From a virus: 64,000 nucleotides of DNA. The translations under genes were made by a program, and so were the position numbers. Positions 40,331-49,050 of the stretch are shown here, piece by piece (within the stretch, counting starts at the first letter, position 1; every line of letters starts with the position of its first letter). The DNA lies in IMG/VR virus record IMGVR_UViG_3300032242_003075, positions 25,883-89,882 of that record, one strand, 5' to 3'. The notes beneath the pieces were generated by a model, which was not told where the DNA came from, did no database searches, and was given only the letters and a program-made list of their open reading frames with translations.

Positions 40331-41230
40331 TTATTTATTAACGCTAATCAATAAGTCTCTGAGGCTTGTAAGTTCTTCCTCAGTAAGTTGTGCCAGATCC
40401 GGCATTTTGACGTTTATTTTGAAAATTAAGCCTCCACGATTTCCGTATTCAGAAACCAGGCCCATTTCTGGGATTCTAATTCTAAGATCTGTTAATTTAT
40501 TTGAACCTAACGATTTGATCCTAAATTTTTTACCCAGGTTGCTCTCTAGGATGATTTCCTTTCCGAATAATACATCATAAAGAGTTAATTCGGTCTCCTG
40601 AACAAGATCCGTGTGTTCTATTGAGAGTCCCAGCATGTCGATGTTAACGTTGACTATTAAATCTCCGCTAACTCGGCTAGTTGACTCGAGGCCAAATTGT
40701 AGACGCTGTTTAATTTCTTTTTTTGATCCGCCTCCCCTAACCTTCAATACGATCACATGCTGACCGTTTTTAAATGATATTGGATAAGTTCCAGTTAAGA
40801 GATTTATTGATAAGGATACAGATTTCCATTCATGTAGCGATTCTGATCCAACTGAGTTCATAATTACGTACTCAAGGTCAAAGGATTTACCTTCCATTAG
40901 TTCCTTAATCGTTGCCCATTTATCAACGGTCACGTTTAGGATCCTGGTGTCGAATTTATCGTACTTGGAAGAAAAATCAAAATCGGTAAATGACCCAAAG
41001 AAATCGCTATACTTTGAACTATTCGTTCGACTAGCGTCGTATGCCTTTCGTTTAGCTTCGTTACCTAAGGTTTCATAGGCTTCCGACACGATTTTAAACT
41101 TCTCCTCCGATTCCTTGCTATTATCATTCTTATCAGGGTGATGTTCGGCTGCAAGCTTTCGATACGCCTTGCGTATCTCATCCTGAGTAGCAGCATCAGT
41201 TATCCCTAAGTCAGCATAATAATTTTTCAA
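40331..41230 (-). CDS. dnaJ: DnaJ/CbpA-type co-chaperone
   Basis: The 299-aa product has an N-terminal J domain (YYADLGITDAATQDEIRKAY, then AAEHHPDKND with the essential His-Pro-Asp). Next is a short Ser/Phe/Asp-rich linker in place of the Gly/Phe region, then DnaJ C-terminal substrate-binding domains (SGDLIVNVNIDMLGLSIEHT and NRGGLIFKINVKMP). It lacks the Cys-rich zinc domain, so it is CbpA-like. J proteins stimulate DnaK ATPase. No DnaK is present in the window, so it probably recruits the host DnaK. Lying between baseplate and protease genes, it may serve virion assembly. Confidence 0.92.
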   Translation of the reverse strand: MKNYYADLGITDAATQDEIRKAYRKLAAEHHPDKNDNSKESEEKFKIVSEAYETLGNEAKRKAYDASRTNSSKYSDFFGSFTDFDFSSKYDKFDTRILNVTVDKWATIKELMEGKSFDLEYVIMNSVGSESLHEWKSVSLSINLLTGTYPISFKNGQHVIVLKVRGGGSKKEIKQRLQFGLESTSRVSGDLIVNVNIDMLGLSIEHTDLVQETELTLYDVLFGKEIILESNLGKKFRIKSLGSNKLTDLRIRIPEMGLVSEYGNRGGLIFKINVKMPDLAQLTEEELTSLRDLLISVNK

Positions 41231-41283
41231 AATATGTGGATCTGTATTTTATTATAGTACTATAAAAGCTACTTCGCTTTCTA

Positions 41284-42087
41284 TTAATGGCCGACTGACA
41301 CAGTATCAGATAGTAGAGAATCTCTGAAGTTCAACACGATGTTCTGAGCTGCCCCTGGCGTCGAAGGTAGCTTAGCATCTATCATTGCAGCTAATGCGGT
41401 TAGCACCGAAAATAGCGTGTCTCCCATCACCGCGCTTTCGACAACGTTAGAAGACCCTATTCTGGTGTGTCCACCGTCAATGTGAACCGATTCAGCCGTC
41501 GTTTTAATTGAATTGGAAATGACGTTCACTTGGGACTGGCTCTGAACCGTTATTACGTTACCGTCCAATTCAATTGAAGATAGCCCGTCCTTGTGATAAA
41601 TTTCAATCTTGGAATCCTGATTAACGTTAATGTACGAATCTTTCATTTCAAAGGTTAGTCCTCTACCCTTATTGAAATAGAGCTTAATCTTTTCATCGCC
41701 GTCGAATAGAATGATGTGAGCTCCCTCGTATTCGTAATCTGAGCTCTTTTTGAGCTCTTCCCTAATATCATCTCCTATCTCTTGAACCTGTCCGTATTCC
41801 GGAGAATACAGGTCCCCGTTATTAAAGATGACCTCGACAATAGCGTTCTTTTTTGGAATTGAAATTGACCCGGCCTTTGCGTCCTGGCCAAAGAATGCTG
41901 GCTTTTTAGTTTGAACGGCCCAAGGTATGTCATCTGTTGGCAAATTGTCAAATATGCTAAAGACCCTTACCTTACATCTACCTTCCCTTAACGGATCATT
42001 TACGTCAACTACTTCACCCAAGTACTTTGTGGTTAAGGTGTCCGAACCGCTATGGTCCTTTTTTATGTCATGATCGGCGTTGAACAT
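41284..42087 (-). CDS. Baseplate spike-type protein with gp5 OB-fold domain (no lysozyme)
   Basis: The 267-aa product has the phage spike N-terminal OB fold: TKYLGEVVDVNDPLREGRCK, then PTDDIPWAVQTKKPAFFG and PKKNAIVEVIFNNGDLYSPE. This is followed by beta-strand repeats in the middle (IKLYFNKGRGLTFEMKDSYI and SQSQVNVISNSIKTTAESVH) consistent with a short spike. T4 gp5 carries a lysozyme domain after the OB fold; none is seen here. It would sit at the tip of the tail tube. The next gene upstream is another baseplate/tube protein, then the hub. Confidence 0.8.
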   Translation of the reverse strand: MFNADHDIKKDHSGSDTLTTKYLGEVVDVNDPLREGRCKVRVFSIFDNLPTDDIPWAVQTKKPAFFGQDAKAGSISIPKKNAIVEVIFNNGDLYSPEYGQVQEIGDDIREELKKSSDYEYEGAHIILFDGDEKIKLYFNKGRGLTFEMKDSYINVNQDSKIEIYHKDGLSSIELDGNVITVQSQSQVNVISNSIKTTAESVHIDGGHTRIGSSNVVESAVMGDTLFSVLTALAAMIDAKLPSTPGAAQNIVLNFRDSLLSDTVSVGH

Positions 42088-42099
42088 TATTTGCTAATT

Positions 42100-43182
42100 T
42101 TAGTATCCAGGTTCAATACCTAGATTGTTAATTGTTGGATTAGGCTGCGGCTCTGAATAGGTGAGGTCACCCACGAGAGAATTTTTAGCCGGCCCAATCG
42201 GTGAATTTCTTCCGAGTATTACGTCAGTGCTTCCAACCTCAGTTACCCTATTATACACGTTACCGATTACTTTGTTTTCAATTGATGCCTGTAGGTCATT
42301 AACCAAAGTTCCCACAAGTCTACCCGGTAACCTAGCCGCGCTCTGTAAAAATCTTTGGGCTCTACCCTCAAGTGAGCTTAACGCTCCTGCGAATATTCCA
42401 AGTGAGTGATAGTCAGATTCGGTCGATTGTTCCGAAAACTCAGTCACCCAACCCACCTTAATCTTAAATGATGTCGAGAAAGGTTTATCCTCTGTGTAGG
42501 CTGTGAACTCAGAGCCTCCTCCGGAACCCGATAAAATGTCAGAAAAGTCAAATTCACACCGATGAAGTATGAATCTTAGCTGATGTAATCCATTTTCAAG
42601 TTCGCCTAAATCATCCCTAATGTCCCGAATTTCGTATAATGTGATTGCCATGCTAAACGTTCTCATGTTATCTGGTAGGTTATAGCAAAGCTTGTCAAAA
42701 TCATAAATTGCCCTACGGTAGTATTCTGCGAATTTAAGTAAAGGTTGTTGGATTGAATCCAGACAGTTTATCGTAATTTCAGCTTTTTTATCTCCCTCCT
42801 TAACTCTGGTTGCTGCCTTCCACAAGCTATCAATTCCGTTGACCGATTGAAAGTACCATTGAGACTCCTGTAGAAGCTTGAGCTGCTGAGTAGCACCGGC
42901 CAAGTAAACAGCATTCTCTGAGGTCCAACTGCTACCGTATAGTCTCAACCATTCAATTGATGACATTTCCGGATTTGCATAGGGAGAAGCTGCTTCTCCG
43001 GTCAGAAATTCCTTGAACAAGTTATCAAAATAGAGGCCGTCTCCCATTGGGTGTTGAACCAGGCTCGTATCCTTTATGAAAAAATCCAGGTCGAAAGTTA
43101 GGAACACAGGGTCCTGTACGTCCGATACTGAGCTTTTAATGAACTGCTTATACTTCTTAGGTCCGTTTATTAATTGTGCCAT
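42100..43182 (-). CDS. Baseplate or tube-initiator protein (360 aa)
   Basis: The product has a mixed alpha/beta pattern with NMRTFSMAITLYEIRDIRDD, LHQLRFILHRCEFDFSDIL and FSTSFKIKVGWVTEFSEQS. It resembles tube-like domains of baseplate proteins near T4 gp48/gp54, but I cannot align it confidently. The C-terminal quarter is Gly/Pro/Asn-rich. It lies between the spike-type and hub-type genes, so a place in the central baseplate is likely. Confidence 0.65.
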   Translation of the reverse strand: MAQLINGPKKYKQFIKSSVSDVQDPVFLTFDLDFFIKDTSLVQHPMGDGLYFDNLFKEFLTGEAASPYANPEMSSIEWLRLYGSSWTSENAVYLAGATQQLKLLQESQWYFQSVNGIDSLWKAATRVKEGDKKAEITINCLDSIQQPLLKFAEYYRRAIYDFDKLCYNLPDNMRTFSMAITLYEIRDIRDDLGELENGLHQLRFILHRCEFDFSDILSGSGGGSEFTAYTEDKPFSTSFKIKVGWVTEFSEQSTESDYHSLGIFAGALSSLEGRAQRFLQSAARLPGRLVGTLVNDLQASIENKVIGNVYNRVTEVGSTDVILGRNSPIGPAKNSLVGDLTYSEPQPNPTINNLGIEPGY

Positions 43183-43183
43183 G

Positions 43184-44671
43184 TTATGTTGGAAGTTCCA
43201 TTTTTGGTTCTGGGATCCAGCTTCTACGACTTAACATCATCCTAGTTGTGAATCTTCCGGTCGGTTTTATGATTTCATAATGATACGTTATTTCCTTAAC
43301 GTAATAGAATCCGCTCAGGTACTTGTCAAGAATCTCAGTAGCCATTCCTCCATCTTGATTTGAAGTTGTATCGTTTCTTTGAGAATTCGTCGAGCTCTTA
43401 TCGTCCTGTGTTGTATCATCAATCATCTGCTTGTATCGAGTTGAATAGATTGCAACCGCTACCCTAGAGCCTCTAGCTATGTTATGATTGAAACCTGGAA
43501 GCTCGATCTGAAGCATGTTCTTTTCGGTTTCTAATCGATTATGAGTGTTTATTAACTTTGCGAATTTATAGTTCGGATGAGAATTACCGTAATCGGTTCC
43601 CATCCACTTAACCACGTCATTCTTAACGAAGTCATCAAGTAAAGGAGTTTGGTGAACGGATCCGCTCTCTGATCTGGCTGATGATATGGGTTCAACGAAC
43701 CAATTTTTAACAGGATCAGTTTCTCCGTGTCTGTACATTATCACCCTTTTCCTAAAACCTTCCTCCTTTAAAATCTCCCCATTGTCGCTGATCATTGAGT
43801 GGTTTAGAATTCGACGATCCGATAGTTGACTCATCATTGATCCGTTTGATAAAACTAGGGGAACCTGTACATCGGGATTAACTAGGTCCTGGGAGTTTAA
43901 AGTTCTGCTGTTGTCAATAGCCTCAGTTGAATAGCTGCTATATCCCTCAGAGACATCCTTATCCTGATTAAACTGTCTTTCAACGTTCACGAAATTAAGT
44001 ATGTAATATCGGTCTATGAAACAGTCAAAGAAAGAAGTTTCGTTTTTATACGAATGATCGGCGACCGATTTAATGAATGACTTATAGGTCAAGTTTGGAT
44101 TTATCCAAGTCATTGAATCGTTTGTTATGTCCTCATTCGTCGCAAACCCCAATCCAAGCTCCTCAGCCACCTTTTTTAGAGTTTGGCCTGATGTTAGCTT
44201 GCTATAAGACTTAACGAAATTACCTCTTAGGTTGGGAACGTAAAGCTCACCAAAGAAATCGTATCGGGTTGATGTGTTATCCAGTGGAATCGGTATAACG
44301 CTTGTTATTAGAAAGGTTTGAGAAAATGATTTTAACTTTGAATGATTCGGTGCAACGTACACGGTCATTAACGGATTCGTTTTAGGAAATGTAACAGAAG
44401 TCATCGATCCAACCGGGTCAATTATGCTTAGATGAATCGTCGGAACCATTGAGTTTAAGTAAACGTTCATGCTAATTATGCTGGCCTCAGAAATTCTCAC
44501 GTTTCCAATTTTAACCAATGGTGCAAGCTTTCCCAGCTGACTAGCGTAGCCGGTCACCTCCGGTGTTCTAAACTTTCTATCTGAACCTTTTGTTTCTAGA
44601 TCAAGTAGATCAATTCTAGGTGGAGTTATCTTTGGGTCAAGGGTCTTTAGTATGAGATCAGACGCGGCCAT
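43184..44671 (-). CDS. Baseplate hub protein (T4 gp27 / phage D-type fold)
   Basis: The 495-aa product has the tandem tube-like fold plus an inserted domain characteristic of hub proteins: IGNVRISEASIISMNVYLNS, FLITSVIPIPLDNTSTRYDF, then GQTLKKVAEELGLGFATNED and YKSFIKSVADHSYKNETSFF with FFDCFIDRYYILNFVNVERQ. These match the LysM-like/peptidase-like linker found in contractile-tail hubs. The C-terminal SGFYYVKEITYHYEII closes the fold. It would trimerise around the spike. It overlaps the gp53-like gene by one base (TAATG). Confidence 0.82.
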   Translation of the reverse strand: MAASDLILKTLDPKITPPRIDLLDLETKGSDRKFRTPEVTGYASQLGKLAPLVKIGNVRISEASIISMNVYLNSMVPTIHLSIIDPVGSMTSVTFPKTNPLMTVYVAPNHSKLKSFSQTFLITSVIPIPLDNTSTRYDFFGELYVPNLRGNFVKSYSKLTSGQTLKKVAEELGLGFATNEDITNDSMTWINPNLTYKSFIKSVADHSYKNETSFFDCFIDRYYILNFVNVERQFNQDKDVSEGYSSYSTEAIDNSRTLNSQDLVNPDVQVPLVLSNGSMMSQLSDRRILNHSMISDNGEILKEEGFRKRVIMYRHGETDPVKNWFVEPISSARSESGSVHQTPLLDDFVKNDVVKWMGTDYGNSHPNYKFAKLINTHNRLETEKNMLQIELPGFNHNIARGSRVAVAIYSTRYKQMIDDTTQDDKSSTNSQRNDTTSNQDGGMATEILDKYLSGFYYVKEITYHYEIIKPTGRFTTRMMLSRRSWIPEPKMELPT

Positions 44672-45270
44672 TAGTTAATCAGCTTATTTTTAAGCAAGGC
44701 AGCCTGTAGCTTAGTTCTTGATATTGGATCCGGGCAATCATCCTTTTTAATTGAAGTCACGTCGGTTCCAAAAACAATACGGCCGTTTACTATCTTAACT
44801 GATTTATCTCTAGCCACATTGGTTGGAGCTATTTGAGTTGATGAAGTCGACTGCAAGTAATTTATTCGGGTTTCATCCTGTTTCGTCTTAGGGTTAATGG
44901 CTGCACTGCTCTTCTTTTTCCTAGTCGAGGTCTGCCAATTACCGCCCGATCCGTTAAGCTTCTCAGGGTTGCTAACCATTGAGAGTAGAACTCCATCATC
45001 CGGTATCTTGATGAGATCTCCAACGTTTAAAGAAAATGGATTAGAAATACCGTTGTATTTCAACAGTAAGCACAGTAATCCGCTAGTTTGATAGAATGCC
45101 TTCGACAAGAGATCGGCTCTCATTTCAATGCCGTCCTCAACCAAGTAACTCTTACCCTGTCCGATCTTAACTCCCTTAAACGAAACGCTTCGTCTAGTTA
45201 AATCAACCACAGTATCTCCGTTAATTTTTGTGAAGTCTCGTTTATTCTCGAATATCTTTAAATCAATCAT
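44671..45270 (-). CDS. 53: Baseplate wedge protein with LysM-like domain (T4 gp53-like)
   Basis: The 199-aa product contains MRADLLSKAFYQTSGLLCLL followed by LKYNGISNPFSLNVGDLIKI and P-D, the LysM-like domain seen in T4 gp53 and other contractile-tail wedge proteins (NGI-x-NP...G-D-x-I-x-I-P). The rest is Lys/Ser/Thr-rich and likely flexible. It should help join wedges around the hub. It is co-translated with the hub gene downstream. Confidence 0.8.
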   Translation of the reverse strand: MIDLKIFENKRDFTKINGDTVVDLTRRSVSFKGVKIGQGKSYLVEDGIEMRADLLSKAFYQTSGLLCLLLKYNGISNPFSLNVGDLIKIPDDGVLLSMVSNPEKLNGSGGNWQTSTRKKKSSAAINPKTKQDETRINYLQSTSSTQIAPTNVARDKSVKIVNGRIVFGTDVTSIKKDDCPDPISRTKLQAALLKNKLIN

Positions 45271-45279
45271 TGTTAAAAG

Positions 45280-47229
45280 TTAGTTTTTACCGTAAGCTCT
45301 TTGGTAATAGAGCATTAGTAGAGTGCTGTCCACTGGCGAGTCTTTATTCACATTAACTCCCTTTGATACCGGTAAGTTATAGGCTTTTTCAACTCGACCT
45401 TGAAATTGATTGTACACCGCTTTACCAGCTTCAGTTAAGTTAGCGTAGTACTCCTGAATCTGCGTATCCGTATTCCCAGTTGTATCCGTGATAGTTGAGT
45501 ACAACTTAGTATTTTCAGTTCCAAATGTATCGCTTGCACTAGATGGTCTAAGTAAACCTTTAGTTAATTTACCTTGGCCCATGTTCAGCATTCTTTCAAT
45601 TGCGACCTTATCCCTAGGTTTCCCCTGTTGTAACTCAACAGTAAATGTGCAACCCGTCGGAAAATCATCCGGGCCAATTTCATCGTCCCATGCCATCCTA
45701 ACACTCTTGCAGATAAGATCGCCCATTGCGAATATTGGATTCATTGGATTTCCGAACACGATGTGCCATTCTCCAACCGGCCTATCTGATAACGCTGACT
45801 TTATTGAAATTAGGTTCGGTATTGCTCCTCCTAGCTTGTCATTGCTCATTACGCCGGCCTTAAAAAACTGTACAACTTCCGACAGTGGATCTTGTTTTAT
45901 TTTTTGACCGGCAACGTCCAATCCATGTTGGAAATCATTTAAGACTTTCAGTATTTGTTCAGAGCTTGAGCCAGTTGCAGTAGTTCCCCACTCAGTTAAT
46001 ATTTTTCCTAGTGCCTCGGTAACTGTCGGATCGAATTTTACTCCAGGCTTTGCAAAATACCGAGTTAATTGTCCCAAGAATTGAGCATCATTATATGTCA
46101 AGTTCATGAAATTTGAAATTAGGTCAAGAGCCACTATTTTTGGGCTTAGTCCGTTGAACGATCTAAACGAATAGCTAAAATTAATGGTGATTGTATTTTT
46201 CCAAGTAAGAGGCTGTATTCCTCTGGCCCTTCTAGTTGATTCATTGATTACGTTAACTGGGCCGTATACTCTGTTCCAGTAAGGGCCAGTTGTGTATAAG
46301 TCTCCTAAGTACTTCTGCAGCTTTGCTTCGTATCCTGAATTTTGTTGGGAGGCCTCATCAGTTCCACTAATTGAAGTGTAAGCTTTGTTCAGAGCGTTAC
46401 TAACCTCAGGTCCTCCTGGAATGTTCTTAAGTAGACTAGTTAGCTCACTAAGAAGCACTTCATTACCTTCTATTCTCTGTTCCTCTACCACGACGTCCGT
46501 CCATGGCATGTCCCAGCTAAATATTTGAAAACTACTAAGAGTGTTCCCAGTGTCTCCTCCGAACCAGGTCACAGCTTGTGCGATTGGAATTGCATGACGA
46601 TTTCCATTAACTTTATCGTTAAGTCTAAGGCTATCCCCTACTGGATAGGGGTATCTTCTTAAAGTAATTAATCGGTTATTTGGAATTTTACCGTAGTACT
46701 TACAAAAGTAAAAATCGGTTAAAGCATAGGGCTGAAATCCTATTCCGTTATACGGAGATTTCTCTGCTCCCCATTTGATCAATTTAGAGGCTGTTGGATT
46801 TGACAGCGCCGGAGAAACTTGAGTAAGTCGAGTAGGTTTACCTGCCGTTGAGCTTGCACCTGTTGACAATTTTTTTGCCTGTGCATTTGTTTGTTCTCTT
46901 TCTTCCTGTGCAATGATCTGTTCTCTTATTGCTTTTGCTTTAGCATCAAGTTCATCAGGCTCTGGATTTTTGGTTTGTTCGTATCCAATAAAATGTCCAT
47001 CAACTCTATAGTCAGTTCCTACCTGAAACCTTGAGTAATTAAATACTGTGAATTTATTAAATATTGAGCTAACGTTATTCTGGATGTAAGAACCTGGATT
47101 GTCTTTTCCGTACTTAGTTAATTCACTAGCTAATTGAGAATTGCTAGCAACGGTCTTTCCAAACCCAGCCAACGATTCCATGTAATTAACGCCGGTGAAG
47201 AACTTTTCAACCGCTAGGTGATCTGCCAT
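45280..47229 (-). CDS. Large baseplate/tail structural protein (649 aa)
   Basis: There is no confident T4 counterpart. The N-terminal part contains a charged helix (ELDAKAKAIREQIIAQEERE) and a Pro/Thr linker. Later segments are beta-rich with aromatic residues (PLTWKNTITINFSYSFRSFN, EWHIVFGNPMNPIFAMGDLI and VRMAWDDEIGPDDFPTGCTF then VELQQGKPRDK), which looks like a tube/baseplate fold. An I-N-E-S tetrapeptide occurs internally but lies in a folded context. It has a late-type promoter and heads the baseplate operon. Confidence 0.7.
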   Translation of the reverse strand: MADHLAVEKFFTGVNYMESLAGFGKTVASNSQLASELTKYGKDNPGSYIQNNVSSIFNKFTVFNYSRFQVGTDYRVDGHFIGYEQTKNPEPDELDAKAKAIREQIIAQEEREQTNAQAKKLSTGASSTAGKPTRLTQVSPALSNPTASKLIKWGAEKSPYNGIGFQPYALTDFYFCKYYGKIPNNRLITLRRYPYPVGDSLRLNDKVNGNRHAIPIAQAVTWFGGDTGNTLSSFQIFSWDMPWTDVVVEEQRIEGNEVLLSELTSLLKNIPGGPEVSNALNKAYTSISGTDEASQQNSGYEAKLQKYLGDLYTTGPYWNRVYGPVNVINESTRRARGIQPLTWKNTITINFSYSFRSFNGLSPKIVALDLISNFMNLTYNDAQFLGQLTRYFAKPGVKFDPTVTEALGKILTEWGTTATGSSSEQILKVLNDFQHGLDVAGQKIKQDPLSEVVQFFKAGVMSNDKLGGAIPNLISIKSALSDRPVGEWHIVFGNPMNPIFAMGDLICKSVRMAWDDEIGPDDFPTGCTFTVELQQGKPRDKVAIERMLNMGQGKLTKGLLRPSSASDTFGTENTKLYSTITDTTGNTDTQIQEYYANLTEAGKAVYNQFQGRVEKAYNLPVSKGVNVNKDSPVDSTLLMLYYQRAYGKN

Positions 47230-47248
47230 TATTTAATGATTCTTTTGG

Positions 47249-47257
47249 TTATTTATC
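47249..47257 (-). promoter_or_regulatory. Late-type promoter of the baseplate operon
   Basis: The minus strand reads GATAAATAA, 19 bases upstream of the ATG at 47229. Confidence 0.6.
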
Positions 47258-47302
47258 GAACCTACCAAGAAAGGCGGACCTACGAACTTGAGCCAAGTCA
47301 AT

Positions 47303-47941
47303 TTAGCCTACTAGGTCAGCCTTTTCCAATAGGGTGAGAGTGAACAGATCTGATCCCCAAACCTCAACTGACTTATTAACGATCGGTACCAGTTCCATGA
47401 AGTACGGTTCGGGCGAACCGCAACAAGCATTGCTCCAATTGTCAACTCTATATTCGTTTATGCTTGGGAGCACAACTCCCCTTGGCGACATTTTATGAAT
47501 GTTTAGTCCGATGTTACCGATTAACTGTTCAGCAACATGATCGATTTGATTATCTCGGTCTCCATCGCTCCATACCTTTAAGGTTCCCTTTTGAGCAAAG
47601 AACTCTCCCTCAGCGAAATGATAACCATTTCCCCAGCCCTTTCCCTTAGGGATCCACTGATGAGATCTTATGTACTGATTAGGCACTAACACCTTGGTCC
47701 CGCCAGCTAGCGGCTGGGTCGCTGATCCGTGACCGTACAGGCCTGCTTTGGTTGTGCAAGCTATGTGTAAAACGGTTTCAGCTCCTCCGACTCTGTATGG
47801 AACGAATAAATCATCATCAAAATGATTCGTGAAAGTATCCGAATTACGGACGAATATTAAGTTTAGGTTGTAATCTCCGTTGTCGAAGAATTTGTATCCC
47901 TTGAGTTCAACGCTTGCTTTTAGTGATTGGTAAAGGTTCAT
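47303..47941 (-). CDS. Putative cell-wall-active protein, YkuD/L,D-peptidase-like (212 aa)
   Basis: The segment GLNIHKMSPRGVV...RVDNWSNACCGS has the spacing of the His...Ser-x-x-Cys signature of L,D-transpeptidase/carboxypeptidase-like phage proteins, usually N-I-H...W-S-x-G-C; here S-N-A-C replaces S-x-G-C. Other conserved-looking parts are TTKAGLYGHGSATQPLAGGT and YIRSHQWIPKGKGWGNGYHF. If active, it would cut peptide crosslinks of peptidoglycan. It lies beside the baseplate genes, where the spike protein lacks a lysozyme domain. The family call is moderate. Confidence 0.55.
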   Translation of the reverse strand: MNLYQSLKASVELKGYKFFDNGDYNLNLIFVRNSDTFTNHFDDDLFVPYRVGGAETVLHIACTTKAGLYGHGSATQPLAGGTKVLVPNQYIRSHQWIPKGKGWGNGYHFAEGEFFAQKGTLKVWSDGDRDNQIDHVAEQLIGNIGLNIHKMSPRGVVLPSINEYRVDNWSNACCGSPEPYFMELVPIVNKSVEVWGSDLFTLTLLEKADLVG

Positions 47942-47968
47942 TTTATTTAATTTTAATTTGTTAGTTGA

Positions 47969-48466
47969 TTAATTTTCGCCAAGTTGTATTCCATACCTGA
48001 ATTTCTTTGGATCTATTCCTCCGTTCATGTCGACTTCGATTTCATACGGTCTTAATGGTAGAGTTCCGTAGGTGATGTCGATTCTATCGGTGAATGGTCC
48101 AACGTCGATTATCTCAATATCTTCGATTACTGGTTCTCCAGAAGGTCCATCATATTCATATTCGAATGTCATGGTCATGCTCTTAATCATTAAGTCAATG
48201 TCACCGATTCCGTAATTATCGTACACTGGGCTAACTTCGTAGTGAATTATTAAGCTCCTTAATATTAGATAGTCAACACTAGTTTCTTCAATCAGCCCCA
48301 TTCTCCTTAGTCTCTCAACGTTTGGGTCCTGGTCATTAATTATTTGACTAAGCAGCGTTGGCTCATCGACTGCATTAAGTTCACGAGAATCCAGTTCCAT
48401 TCTGAAATTATGTTCCTGCAATGACTCATTAATTACGAATCCCTTAAATGTTGCCGCTCTTATCAT
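47969..48466 (-). CDS. Putative packaged protein with targeting peptide and RLxRMGL motif (165 aa)
   Basis: The N-terminus MIRAATFKGFVINESLQEHN has F-x-x-F-V-I-N-E before Ser, the same I-N-E/S site as the major capsid protein, with a cut predicted after Glu14. VERLRRMGLIEE at about residues 50-61 is the R-L-x-R-M-G-L motif found in several neighbours. The C-terminal half is acidic and beta-rich (TFEYEYDGPSGEPVIEDIEI). No known family. Confidence 0.7.
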   Translation of the reverse strand: MIRAATFKGFVINESLQEHNFRMELDSRELNAVDEPTLLSQIINDQDPNVERLRRMGLIEETSVDYLILRSLIIHYEVSPVYDNYGIGDIDLMIKSMTMTFEYEYDGPSGEPVIEDIEIIDVGPFTDRIDITYGTLPLRPYEIEVDMNGGIDPKKFRYGIQLGEN

Positions 48467-48467
48467 C

Positions 48468-48785
48468 TTAGATTTTTGATTTTTTGCCAGTTGATTTTAA
48501 GGATTCCCATTGGTTAAAACGCACGATAACTCTTTCGCTAATTTGGTCGACAGATTCTCTTTCAATGTTGTCGTCGTACAGTCCAGGAATCACTCTTAAA
48601 GTTTGCCCGTTGATCTTAACTGGATGATCTAACTCAACCTCGAATCTATTGACCTGTGGCTGGTAGCTGTTTTGATAAATTTCGGTGATCGTCGCAGGCT
48701 GACCGTCTACTGCTTCTAATGTTTCATTTTGCATCTCTTCATCGCTGATTCGTAAAATGACCCTGTCTCCGATGTTAAATTCCAT
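48468..48785 (-). CDS. Small KOW/SH3-like protein (105 aa), unknown
   Basis: The pattern FNIGDRVILRISDEEMQNET, DGQPATITEIYQNSYQPQVN and RFEVELDHPVKINGQTLRVI is a beta-barrel-like arrangement typical of KOW or SH3 domains (G-D-R-V-x-L... A-T-I-T-x-I). The C-terminus is basic. The start overlaps the upstream gene by 11 bases and the stop lies two bases from the next ATG, so it is tightly packed in a row of small genes. Confidence 0.65.
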   Translation of the reverse strand: MEFNIGDRVILRISDEEMQNETLEAVDGQPATITEIYQNSYQPQVNRFEVELDHPVKINGQTLRVIPGLYDDNIERESVDQISERVIVRFNQWESLKSTGKKSKI

Positions 48786-49050
48786 GAGCTGCTTTATGTA
48801 TCTTTATTTTTAGGGTTCCTGTTCCTTTGATTAGCCTATGCCATTCATGTCTGGGAATTTCCGTAGTATTATTTAACGTTGACGGTAGAGCATTATCCAA
48901 TTGTATCATCCAATCAGTCTCTTCAATTGATTCAATCACCCTGGTCTCGTCGTCCCTATGCCATTTTAACTCAATTGGATCAATGTCCTGAGAAAATTCT
49001 CGAATGACGTATCCATTTTCCATTTCTGAGTCCGAGTAAATCTGCATCAC
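48775..49050 (-). CDS. Conserved-type small phage protein, possibly cupin-like (91 aa)
   Basis: The sequence DPIELKWHRDDETRVIESIE, TDWMIQLDNALPSTLNNTTE and IPRHEWHRLIKGTGTLKIKI has closely placed His/Asp/Glu/Trp residues. It resembles a small beta-barrel family found in phages (W-H-x-D, x-Q-x-D-x-x-L-P, H-R-x-I-K-G). A cupin-type metal site is possible (His in W-H and H-R). No function is assigned. It overlaps both neighbours by a few bases. Confidence 0.6.
   Translation of the reverse strand: MMQIYSDSEMENGYVIREFSQDIDPIELKWHRDDETRVIESIEETDWMIQLDNALPSTLNNTTEIPRHEWHRLIKGTGTLKIKIHKAAHGI

Noticed and set aside
40322-40344. Inverted repeat GCGTTAA/TTAACGC after dnaJ as a terminator
   Set aside because: It has no T-run and its loop holds a late-promoter-like AATAAATAA; too weak to call a terminator.
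45488-45907. 139-aa plus-strand frame in the baseplate gene
   Set aside because: Antisense shadow of a well-supported 649-aa baseplate gene in a late leftward operon.
45280-47229. I-N-E-S tetrapeptide in the baseplate protein as a prohead-protease site
   Set aside because: Baseplate proteins do not enter the prohead, the site lies mid-protein in strand-rich sequence, and no targeting pattern precedes it. It shows the tetrapeptide alone can occur by chance.
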